64,000 nt of DNA from Hyunsoonleella pacifica (GTDB lineage Bacteria > Bacteroidota > Bacteroidia > Flavobacteriales > Flavobacteriaceae). The DNA is taken from the NCBI RefSeq assembly GCF_004310335.1, contig NZ_SIRS01000001.1, forward strand, positions 62,001 through 126,000, read 5' to 3'. Position 1 is the first letter of the stretch, and the number at the start of each line of letters is the position of its first letter. The position numbers and the translations under genes are program-made. Below the pieces are notes generated by a model that saw only the letters and a program-made list of their open reading frames with translations, did no database searches and was not told the DNA's origin. This document shows positions 52,795 through 60,621 of this stretch, in pieces.

Positions 52795-53636
52795 CGTCTT
52801 TAAATCAAGATATAAAAGAAAAGTTATCGAGGCTTAATGTACTGGAGAAAATCATCATAGTTAATATTGTAGTTTTTCTTTCAAGTTATGTGCTGTCTCC
52901 ACTGTTGTCTTGGTTAGAATTGCCTAGTGAGTTTAGAAAGTTTATATTACGACCATGGAGTATAATCACTTATGCTTTTATACATTATGAGTTTTTGCAT
53001 TTACTGTTTAATATGCTTTTACTCTATTTTGTTGGGCGTATGTTTTTAAACCTTTTTTCTTCTAAAATGGCACTTAATATTTACTTTTTGGGTGCAATTT
53101 CTGGAGGGATTTTTTATTTGTTATTTTTTGAGTTTTTACCCAAAAGTGCACTGGGTATTCCTCTTGTTGGGGCTTCAGCTGCTGTAATGGCTATACTTAT
53201 TTTTTTATGTGCGTACATGCCCAATCAAGACGTACGTATTTTTACCTTTAACATTAAATTATGGTATATAGGCGCTTTTGTTGTTGCGCTAGATGTATTG
53301 CGTCTTTTTGGAGATAATGGAGGAGGGTATTTAGCACATTTAGGAGGTGCATTGTTAGGGTTTGTCTATGCTAAACAACTTACCAAAGGAAAAGATATAG
53401 GTAAGGGCTTTGAAAAATTTATGGATACTTTTATTGGTTTCTTCAAGTTTAAAAAGAAGAGTTCTCTTAAAACAGTACATAAAAATAAAAGTAAAGTAGG
53501 GGGATATACTAAAGCAGATTTTAATGAGTTTAACAATCAAAAGAAAGTTGATGTTATCTTAGATAAAATTAGTAAAAGCGGTTATGATAGTTTAACTGCT
53601 GAGGAAAAAGATTATCTTTTCAGAGCGGGAAAGTGA
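52791..53636 (+). CDS. Rhomboid-family protein, second copy
   Basis: 281 residues. The catalytic region reads GASA (Ser129) in place of GASG, and His183 is in LAHLGGALLG. HLLFNMLLLY (about 70-79) is kept. The C-terminal 75 residues are lysine-rich and cytoplasmic, ending in a short helix (YDSLTAEEKDYLFRAGK), a feature shared with a group of Bacteroidota rhomboids. Translation is coupled to the first copy. Confidence 0.88.
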   Translation: MTSLNQDIKEKLSRLNVLEKIIIVNIVVFLSSYVLSPLLSWLELPSEFRKFILRPWSIITYAFIHYEFLHLLFNMLLLYFVGRMFLNLFSSKMALNIYFLGAISGGIFYLLFFEFLPKSALGIPLVGASAAVMAILIFLCAYMPNQDVRIFTFNIKLWYIGAFVVALDVLRLFGDNGGGYLAHLGGALLGFVYAKQLTKGKDIGKGFEKFMDTFIGFFKFKKKSSLKTVHKNKSKVGGYTKADFNEFNNQKKVDVILDKISKSGYDSLTAEEKDYLFRAGK

Positions 53637-53765
53637 TGATGGATAAATGAAGATCTTTTCGGAAAGCTACAACAAATCTTTCGTCTAATGAATATGCTGA
53701 TGGCTTTCAGAAGTAATATTAAATAACATCGGTCGTTAATCAACTGTCATCAATCATCTATAACT

Positions 53766-54791
53766 ATGGCAAAAACAAGTTTTATTGATAAAATTCTGTG
53801 GTTCATCAATAGAATATTGGCTGTTGTTTTATTACTGTCTTTTGTTTTACCTTTTTTACCTCCCAAAACATTTTCCATCCTTTCGGTTTTAAGCTTAGGT
53901 GTAGCACTGTTGATTTTAATAAATGTATTATTTTTTCTCTATTGGTTAGTTAAACTTAAAAAGAAGTTTATGCTATCACTAGTAGTTTTGGCTATTGGTT
54001 ATTTTTCATTCGGATCACTTTATAAGTTCTCATCTTCAAAACAAGTAGCGTCTAATACTAATTTTAAAGTGATGAATTATAATGTGCGCTTGTTTAACTT
54101 GTATAAATGGATTTCAAAAGATAGCATAGAGACTAAAATTGTAGACTTAATAAAAGAAGAAGCACCAGATATTTTGAGTTTACAAGAATATCATCCTCAC
54201 AAGAATATCGATTTATCTTTTTTTAAGTACAAATACGAAAAACTATCTGGTGCAAAAAATAAATACGGACAAGCAATTTTTTCGAATTTTCCTATTATAA
54301 ATTCTGGTTCGGTAGAATTTCCAGAAACATCTAACAATGCAATTTATATTGATGTTAAAATACAGTCTGATACAGTGCGTGTGTATAATTTACATTTAGA
54401 ATCTATGCGCATTGATACGAATACTGAAAGCCTAAAAAAAGAAAATTCTGAGAGGCTCTTTAAGCGTGTAGGGAACACATTTAAAATGCAACAATTTCAA
54501 ACGGAGTTATTCTTGCTACATAAAAATCAGTGTAATTACAAGATGATTATTAGCGGAGACTTTAATAATACTGCGTTTTCTTATGTTTATAGGGAGATTA
54601 AAGGCGATTTAAACGACACCTTTAAAGAGGCGGGTAATGGATTTGGGAGAACTTATGATTTTAAATTTTTTCCTATTAGAATCGATTTTATATTATCAGA
54701 CGATAGTTTTAATGTGAATGGTTTTAAGGCCTATAATACACATTATTCTGATCATTACCCTATCATGACTACTTTAGATTTGAAACAGTAA
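53766..54791 (+). CDS. Membrane-anchored endonuclease/exonuclease/phosphatase-family protein
   Basis: 341 residues. Three N-terminal membrane helices (about 10-95), then an EEP domain (about 97-340). NYNVRLFN, SLQEYH with the metal Glu, NLHLES, ISGDFNNT and HYSDHYPI with the catalytic His are all visible. The substrate may be DNA, a phospholipid head group or a phosphoinositide-like compound; unknown. It lies after the two rhomboids but in its own unit. Confidence 0.88.
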   Translation: MAKTSFIDKILWFINRILAVVLLLSFVLPFLPPKTFSILSVLSLGVALLILINVLFFLYWLVKLKKKFMLSLVVLAIGYFSFGSLYKFSSSKQVASNTNFKVMNYNVRLFNLYKWISKDSIETKIVDLIKEEAPDILSLQEYHPHKNIDLSFFKYKYEKLSGAKNKYGQAIFSNFPIINSGSVEFPETSNNAIYIDVKIQSDTVRVYNLHLESMRIDTNTESLKKENSERLFKRVGNTFKMQQFQTELFLLHKNQCNYKMIISGDFNNTAFSYVYREIKGDLNDTFKEAGNGFGRTYDFKFFPIRIDFILSDDSFNVNGFKAYNTHYSDHYPIMTTLDLKQ

Positions 54792-54795
54792 TATA

Positions 54796-55104
54796 TTACA
54801 TAAAGGAGCAATCTACCATATCTGCTACAATGTGAATTACCAACCCTAAACCTACCAGACGCGATGTTTTAGGAATACATAAAAAAATGTAAAATAAAAT
54901 AGCGAATGAAGAGTGTAGCGGATGAAACCCGATACTACATCTGTTAGGATCAAAAACAGGTGTTGCTAGTAAATGATCTAGATCAATTAGTAGCCCTGCA
55001 AGCATTATTAAGTAGGCTTTTTTCCAGTTTGATTTAAAGCATAACACAGCAACTAATAGCGGTAGCAAGAAGTGACACCCGTAATGTGCTAAAGGCTGTA
55101 TCAT
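54796..55104 (-). CDS. DUF6122-type membrane protein
   Basis: 102 residues with about three membrane helices and the motif IDLDHLLATPVFDPNRCS (about 40-57), similar to membrane hydrolases related to YdjM. HYGCHF near the N-terminus and HIVADMVDC at the C-terminus provide further histidine and aspartate residues that may bind metal. It starts 1 bp after the wbqC-like stop. Last gene of the parA operon run. Confidence 0.8.
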   Translation of the reverse strand: MIQPLAHYGCHFLLPLLVAVLCFKSNWKKAYLIMLAGLLIDLDHLLATPVFDPNRCSIGFHPLHSSFAILFYIFLCIPKTSRLVGLGLVIHIVADMVDCSFM

Positions 55105-55105
55105 A

Positions 55106-55735
55106 TTATACTGCTAAGGTTTGAGATTCTAAATAATTTAGTGCGTTTGGGCCTTCGTTAAAGAGTAAATCTAGAATACTTAAGTTTGATATAAAACCAT
55201 GCTTATTTGCAAAAACTTGAGTATAGTGTTCAAAACCGAAATTGATTTCATTTTTTGCGTTTACCAAGAATCTAAAATCGCTTTTATGATTCAATGGTTT
55301 TTCAAAAATTTTAGTTTTAGATGTTTCTATTTCTAATTGTAAACAGTCGCATATAGTGTAAAAGCATTTTAAATTAAAGTCCATTAAAAATGTAGTTTCT
55401 TCAAAGAATAGAGGTTTTAATTCGTCTTCATAAAACTCAAAAAATGGAGAGGTGCGATACGCAGATTCCAAAGATTTCCAATGCTGTAATTGCCATTTAT
55501 CATCACTAAAAATTTTAACATCTTTATAAAGTTGTCTGTTTTTTTGAGAGTAAATTACCGGAATAGTTAAGGGTAATTTACCATTTGCACCATAAATATA
55601 ACATCGATTACGATAGGTTTGTTTCACAAAACTATCAGCAAATTCAAAAGTGATTTTTTTTGATTTTGCTATGGCTACAAAGTGCGCTATGTTTGGAAAA
55701 TATGTAGGATGGATTAGTATTTCCATATTTGACAA
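55106..55735 (-). CDS. WbqC-family protein
   Basis: 209 residues. WbqC-like fold with HPTYFPNIAHFVAIAKS near the N-terminus, the NRCYIYGANGKLPLTIPVI segment (about 43-61) and SAYRTSPFFEFYEDEL (about 90-105). The family is linked to O-antigen or surface sugar synthesis in some species; no role shown here. It is 21 bp downstream of lepB. Confidence 0.85.
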   Translation of the reverse strand: MSNMEILIHPTYFPNIAHFVAIAKSKKITFEFADSFVKQTYRNRCYIYGANGKLPLTIPVIYSQKNRQLYKDVKIFSDDKWQLQHWKSLESAYRTSPFFEFYEDELKPLFFEETTFLMDFNLKCFYTICDCLQLEIETSKTKIFEKPLNHKSDFRFLVNAKNEINFGFEHYTQVFANKHGFISNLSILDLLFNEGPNALNYLESQTLAV

Positions 55736-55756
55736 TTATCCAATATTTATAGACTT

Positions 55757-57343
55757 TTAAGACTTAGATTTTTTACGTTTTCTCCAAGTGTTAAATCCTA
55801 TCCATCCAAATAGTAAAACTAAAAATGGGATAAAATATGAAGTTGGTTTACCACTACTATGTACAGTCGTGAAAAAACGTTCTAGCCTAGGGTTAGGAAA
55901 ACCATCCCAACTCATCCAAATAAAAACTGCTTTCCCAAAAACATGGTCAAAAGGTACAAATCCCCAACGTCTGGCGTCAATAGAGTTATGACGATTGTCT
56001 CCCATCATCCAGTAGTAATCTTGTTTAAATGTATAAGTACTTGCTGTTTTACCGTTTATTTTTATTTGGTTACCCTCAATATTAAGGGTGTTGCCCTCGT
56101 ATTCTGTAATCACACGTTTATAAAGCGGTAAAACTTCTAGGTTAATATCTATAGTAACTCCTTTTTTTGGTATGTAAATAGGACCAAAGAAATCAACATT
56201 CCAAGGGTAATCTGGCGAGTGTGGAAACGTACTAGAATCTCGTTGTCCTTTAGCTTGTTTATTTATTTTAACGGCAGCAACATTTGGGTGATTTTTAAAG
56301 CTTGTGTACGCTTCATCTGTCATTGCTGGAATATAATAATTAGAGTATTGCTGGTTGGTAGGGAAGGCACCATCAGTTATATCATAACGCTCAGCTAGAT
56401 AATTGGAGTTAAAAGTCCTTGATTTAGGTTTAACGTTATAGCTAAATTGCAGTTTAGCTCTATCTGGAAGTTCATTTTGTTTACCATTGATAAAAACATA
56501 ACCATCTCTAACTTCTAATGAATCTCCTGGCAAACCAACACATCGCTTAACTAAATTAGTTTTTTTATCAATAGGTTTGTAATAATTTCTATCTGGAGTA
56601 AAATCGTTCATGTCCAACAAGGTATCAGCAGGCTGATTAAAAACTACTATATCATTTCGCTTTATTTTTTGAAATCCCGGAATACGCACGTAAGGTAATT
56701 GTAGCTTGTTTATCCAAGAGGAGTTACGTTTTTCGTAGTTGTCATTAAAGGCATAAGATTTAACTCCTGCTAGCGGAATAGTATCATGTACCATTGGCGC
56801 AGCAACTGTAGTCATAGGTACTCTAGCACCGTAATGAAATTTACTAACAAATAAAAAGTCTCCAACCAATAACGACTTTTCAAGAGATGAAGAAGGAATC
56901 GTAAAAGGTTGCATAAAATAAGTGTGCACAATAGTGGCTGCAACTATAGCAAACAAAATAGAGCTGGTCCATTCCCCAGATCCAGATTTTGGCATTAAAC
57001 TTCTGTTTTCAACGTAACTTACATTAGCAACATAATTCAAATAATAATTATAAAACCCTAAGGTAACAATGGCTAAAAACGTATCTAGATATGTGTTTTT
57101 TCCGAAACTCCTAGCAGTTTCTACCCATACTACCATTAGCATTATGAGATTCACAATAGGTAGAAATAGTAAAATAACCCACCACCAAGGGCGATTAATG
57201 ATCTTCATCAAAACAACGCCATTGTAGATAGGAACAAAAGCTTCCCAAGCTTGTCGTCCTGCCTTAATGTATAGCTTCCAAGTACCTAATCCATGTATGA
57301 TTTGAATGATTAATAAAAATACAAGCCACTGAGTAAGAGTCAT
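55757..57343 (-). CDS. lepB: Signal peptidase I, long Bacteroidota form
   Basis: 528 residues, far longer than E. coli LepB (324). Several N-terminal membrane helices (about 1-140), then the catalytic Ser153 (IPSSSLEKSL, in place of IPSGSM). The catalytic lysine is in TNLVKRCVGLPGD (about 273-285), and the C-terminal box MMGDNRHNSIDARRWGFVP is conserved. A 120-residue insertion lies between the lysine and C-terminal boxes. One more C-terminal membrane helix follows. It cleaves signal peptides of exported proteins. Confidence 0.92.
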   Translation of the reverse strand: MTLTQWLVFLLIIQIIHGLGTWKLYIKAGRQAWEAFVPIYNGVVLMKIINRPWWWVILLFLPIVNLIMLMVVWVETARSFGKNTYLDTFLAIVTLGFYNYYLNYVANVSYVENRSLMPKSGSGEWTSSILFAIVAATIVHTYFMQPFTIPSSSLEKSLLVGDFLFVSKFHYGARVPMTTVAAPMVHDTIPLAGVKSYAFNDNYEKRNSSWINKLQLPYVRIPGFQKIKRNDIVVFNQPADTLLDMNDFTPDRNYYKPIDKKTNLVKRCVGLPGDSLEVRDGYVFINGKQNELPDRAKLQFSYNVKPKSRTFNSNYLAERYDITDGAFPTNQQYSNYYIPAMTDEAYTSFKNHPNVAAVKINKQAKGQRDSSTFPHSPDYPWNVDFFGPIYIPKKGVTIDINLEVLPLYKRVITEYEGNTLNIEGNQIKINGKTASTYTFKQDYYWMMGDNRHNSIDARRWGFVPFDHVFGKAVFIWMSWDGFPNPRLERFFTTVHSSGKPTSYFIPFLVLLFGWIGFNTWRKRKKSKS

Positions 57344-57411
57344 CTTCTTTATGTTTTATAATAAGTTCATTAGAGCGAAAAACGTAAATCTTGTTACAAT
57401 AATTAGTTGTG

Positions 57412-58116
57412 TTAACCTATATTTAACACATCGTTCATAGAGAATACTCCTGTTTTTCCTACCAACCATTCAGCAGCTACAACTGCACCAAGAGCAAAAC
57501 CTTGTCGGTTATGTGCTATATGCTCTATAGTGATAGAGTCTACTTCACTTGCATAATTAACGGTATGTGTGCCAGGAACATCTTCAATGCGTTTAGCAAC
57601 TATAGGAATAGATTTTTCGTTAGTTTCATCTAGTTTCCAAGTGTCGTAGTTTGCGTTATTTTCAATAACACCTTCTGCTAAGGTAATGGCAGTTCCACTA
57701 GGAGCATCTAATTTTTTAGTATGATGAATTTCTTCCATAGTAACATTGTACTGAGAAAGATTACTCATCATCTTAGCTAAGTTTTTATTTAACTCAAAAA
57801 AGATATTGACACCTAGACTAAAATTTGAAGCGTAAATAAAAGCCCCATTATTCTGTTTACATAAGGCAATTGCTTTATCATAATCTGCTAACCAGCCAGT
57901 GGTTCCAGAAACTACAGGTACTCCATTCTCTAAACATTTAGTAATGTTATTAAATGCTACAGAGGGAATACTAAAATCGATTGCTACATCAGCTTTCGAG
58001 ATGTCGTAATCTGTATCATCCTTATCAACTTTTAGTATAATATCATGCCCTCTACTTATTGCTATTTTTTCAATGGTTTGCCCCATTCTACCATATCCTA
58101 GTAAAGCTATATTCAT
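57412..58116 (-). CDS. dapB: 4-hydroxy-tetrahydrodipicolinate reductase
   Basis: 234 residues, shorter than E. coli DapB (273) as usual in this phylum. NAD(P)H site GYGRMGQTI (about 7-15), active-site EIHHTKKLDAPSGTA (about 132-146) and IEHIAHNRQGFALGA. It reduces HTPA in lysine and diaminopimelate synthesis. Fourth gene of the parAB run. Confidence 0.95.
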   Translation of the reverse strand: MNIALLGYGRMGQTIEKIAISRGHDIILKVDKDDTDYDISKADVAIDFSIPSVAFNNITKCLENGVPVVSGTTGWLADYDKAIALCKQNNGAFIYASNFSLGVNIFFELNKNLAKMMSNLSQYNVTMEEIHHTKKLDAPSGTAITLAEGVIENNANYDTWKLDETNEKSIPIVAKRIEDVPGTHTVNYASEVDSITIEHIAHNRQGFALGAVVAAEWLVGKTGVFSMNDVLNIG

Positions 58117-58142
58117 ATCTTTTGCTTAATGTCCAATATGGA

Positions 58143-58760
58143 CTAAAATTTCCAATTTAAACTTAACCCAACGGTGCTGCCATTATCTATGTCGTTAAGC
58201 TCATAATGCGGTGCTAAGGTAAGGTTTTCATCTACATTATATTGCAATAAATGTGCATCTACATTAGCATCAATAATATTTAACGCGTAAAGCCCAATAG
58301 TAACCAAAAGTGACACCTCTTTATTTCTTCTAAATAGTTGTTGTGCTCTAATAAGTCCATCATCAGATACTCTAGGCGTTGAAAGTTGATTTCCAGAAGA
58401 GTCAAAATAAAACTCATCATCTTGAAAACCCGCTAATCGTCTTCTAAAAGCATCTCTGTATCTTCTGTATTCTTTATCATTAGTGAGATAGAAATACATA
58501 CCAGTACCCAATGCACCATAAACAATAGGGATTTTCCAATATTTTTTATTGTAAGCTTGGCCTAAACCTGGAAACACAGCAGATAGAAAAGCTGCCTTTG
58601 CAGGACGTAAAGGGTCGATGGTTTTAGATTTTACGATAGTATCTTTAACCACTAAAGCTGAAGGGATGCTATCTTGAATTGATTTATCCTTATTTTGAGA
58701 AAAGGAAATAAAGCAACAACATAAAGCGGTAAAACCTGCTAAAAAGAGCTTATTTGGCAC
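58143..58760 (-). CDS. DUF5683-type exported protein
   Basis: 205 residues with a signal peptide and a family core (about 50-205): PAKAAFLSAVFPGLGQAYNKKYWKIP, split around one membrane-like helix, then ALNIIDANVDAHLL. The motif PGLGQ(A/I)YN is shared by a group of small Bacteroidota proteins of unknown role. It starts 11 bp inside the 3' end of parB, so they are co-translated. Confidence 0.85.
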   Translation of the reverse strand: MPNKLFLAGFTALCCCFISFSQNKDKSIQDSIPSALVVKDTIVKSKTIDPLRPAKAAFLSAVFPGLGQAYNKKYWKIPIVYGALGTGMYFYLTNDKEYRRYRDAFRRRLAGFQDDEFYFDSSGNQLSTPRVSDDGLIRAQQLFRRNKEVSLLVTIGLYALNIIDANVDAHLLQYNVDENLTLAPHYELNDIDNGSTVGLSLNWKF

Positions 58761-59667
58761 GCTGCACTAATTTTTTAATTCGGTTGAAATCTTCTTCAGA
58801 ATGAAAAGGGATAATAATTTTACCTTTTCCATTTTTAGAAACTTTAACGTCAATTTTATGTCCAAAGTATTCTGAAAATTCTTTTATGCCTTTTTTAACA
58901 TGCTTTGGCATTTCTTCTAAAGCATTATCTTTTAGAGAAGATGTAGCGGTTTCCGTGTTTGGATTATTGTGTTGCCTTATTAAGTCTTCGGTTTCTCTAA
59001 CTGATAGTTTTTTTGAAAGGATGTTTTCGTAAATATCTAGTTGTTCGCTTTGATTTTCGACAGAAATTAATGCACGACCATGGCCCATTGAGATGAACCC
59101 ATCTCTCATACCTGTTTGTATAATGGGATCTAGTTTTAATAAACGTAAATAATTGGCAATTGTGGAACGCTTTTTTCCTACACGTTCACTCATTTGTTCT
59201 TGTGTAAGATTTATTTCATCAATCAATCGTTGGTAAGACAAAGCTATTTCAATAGGATCTAAATCTTGTCGTTGAATATTTTCAACTAGAGCCATTTCTA
59301 AAGATTCTTGATCGTTAGCAATTCTAATGTAAGCAGGGATAGTTTGTAAACCTACTAACTTAGAAGCACGATAACGACGTTCTCCAGAGACCAATTGGTA
59401 TTTATTAAACTCTAATTTTCTTACCGTTATGGGTTGTATAATTCCTAATTCTCGTATAGATGACGCCAGCTCTTGTAGAGACTCTTCGCTGAAATTGGTA
59501 CGAGGTTGAAACGGATTAACCTCAATAGAAGCTATATCTAATTCAACTATATTACCAATAACCTTATCAGCTCCTTTATCTTGAACAGATTGTATATCAT
59601 TACTGGGGTCTTTAAGAAGTGCAGATAAACCTCTACCTAAAGCTTGTTTCTTGGTTGCCTTCGCCAT
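58750..59667 (-). CDS. parB: Chromosome partition protein ParB
   Basis: 305 residues. Sulfiredoxin-like CTPase domain with NPFQPRTNFSEESLQELA and the GERRYRA motif (about 96-102), then ENIQRQDLDPIEIA and a helix-turn-helix (EQMSERVGKKRSTIANYLRL, about 157-176). It binds parS and loads onto DNA as a clamp. No parS site was found in the window by eye. Two bp downstream of parA. Confidence 0.95.
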   Translation of the reverse strand: MAKATKKQALGRGLSALLKDPSNDIQSVQDKGADKVIGNIVELDIASIEVNPFQPRTNFSEESLQELASSIRELGIIQPITVRKLEFNKYQLVSGERRYRASKLVGLQTIPAYIRIANDQESLEMALVENIQRQDLDPIEIALSYQRLIDEINLTQEQMSERVGKKRSTIANYLRLLKLDPIIQTGMRDGFISMGHGRALISVENQSEQLDIYENILSKKLSVRETEDLIRQHNNPNTETATSSLKDNALEEMPKHVKKGIKEFSEYFGHKIDVKVSKNGKGKIIIPFHSEEDFNRIKKLVQRAK

Positions 59668-59669
59668 AA

Positions 59670-60434
59670 TTAGGAGTTTTTAGTAATAATTTCTTCGGCT
59701 AAACTTAAGTAATTACTTGCACCTTTACTACCAGCATCATAATTTATAATACTTTCGCCATAACTGGGTGCTTCACTTAAACGCACATTTCGCTGAATTA
59801 TGGTGTTAAATACCATATCGTTAAAATGTTTTTGAACCTCTTCCACTACTTGATTAGATAGTCTTAAACGTGAGTCGTACATCGTAAGCAATAACCCTTC
59901 GTAATCTAAACTTGGATTATGAACTTTTTGCACACTTTTTATAGTATTCAACAATTTACCTAATCCTTCTAAAGCAAAATATTCACATTGAATTGGAATC
60001 AAAACAGAATCTGCAGCAGTTAATGCGTTTAATGTTAATAATCCCAAAGAAGGCGCACAATCAATTAAAATAAAATCGTAATCATCTTTAATATCTGTTA
60101 ATGCTTTTTTTAGCATATACTCACGCTCATCTTTATCAACTAATTCAATTTCAATAGCAACCAAATCTATATGTGCAGGTATGATGTCTAAGTTTGGTGT
60201 TTCTGTGGTAATTACAGATTCCTTAGCGGAATTTGTATGTTCTAAAAGTTGATATGTGCCAATTTCCACACTTTCAACATCAATACCCAACCCAGAAGTC
60301 GCATTGGCTTGTGGGTCAGCATCTATCAATAAAATTTTTTTCTCTAGAACACCTAACGAAGCAGCTAAGTTTACTGAAGTAGTGGTTTTACCTACGCCTC
60401 CTTTTTGATTAGCAATTGCAATGACTTTGCCCAT
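59670..60434 (-). CDS. parA: Chromosome partition ATPase ParA (Soj)
   Basis: 254 residues. Deviant Walker A KGGVGKTTTSVNLAA (about 10-24), DADPQAN (about 39-45) and IDCAPSLGLLT are present. Works with ParB to segregate the origin. First gene of a six- or seven-gene run that also holds dapB and lepB, an arrangement common in Bacteroidota. Confidence 0.95.
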   Translation of the reverse strand: MGKVIAIANQKGGVGKTTTSVNLAASLGVLEKKILLIDADPQANATSGLGIDVESVEIGTYQLLEHTNSAKESVITTETPNLDIIPAHIDLVAIEIELVDKDEREYMLKKALTDIKDDYDFILIDCAPSLGLLTLNALTAADSVLIPIQCEYFALEGLGKLLNTIKSVQKVHNPSLDYEGLLLTMYDSRLRLSNQVVEEVQKHFNDMVFNTIIQRNVRLSEAPSYGESIINYDAGSKGASNYLSLAEEIITKNS

Positions 60435-60621
60435 TGATTGATTTGGTTTTTTAATGCGTAAAAATACAATTATTTACGAGTAATAAAAACCTAACTTGTT
60501 AACATAGTTTGAATGACTGTTATCGCTAGTTTTAAGGGTTTAACCTGATAAAAGTTTAACATTTTATTGTGAGAAATTATATAATTGAAATTGGAAATTT
60601 GAGAAACTAAAAATTAATATT

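Noticed and set aside
58750-60434. parS site near parAB
   Set aside because: No TGTTTCACGTGAAACA-like palindrome was found by eye in or around the genes.
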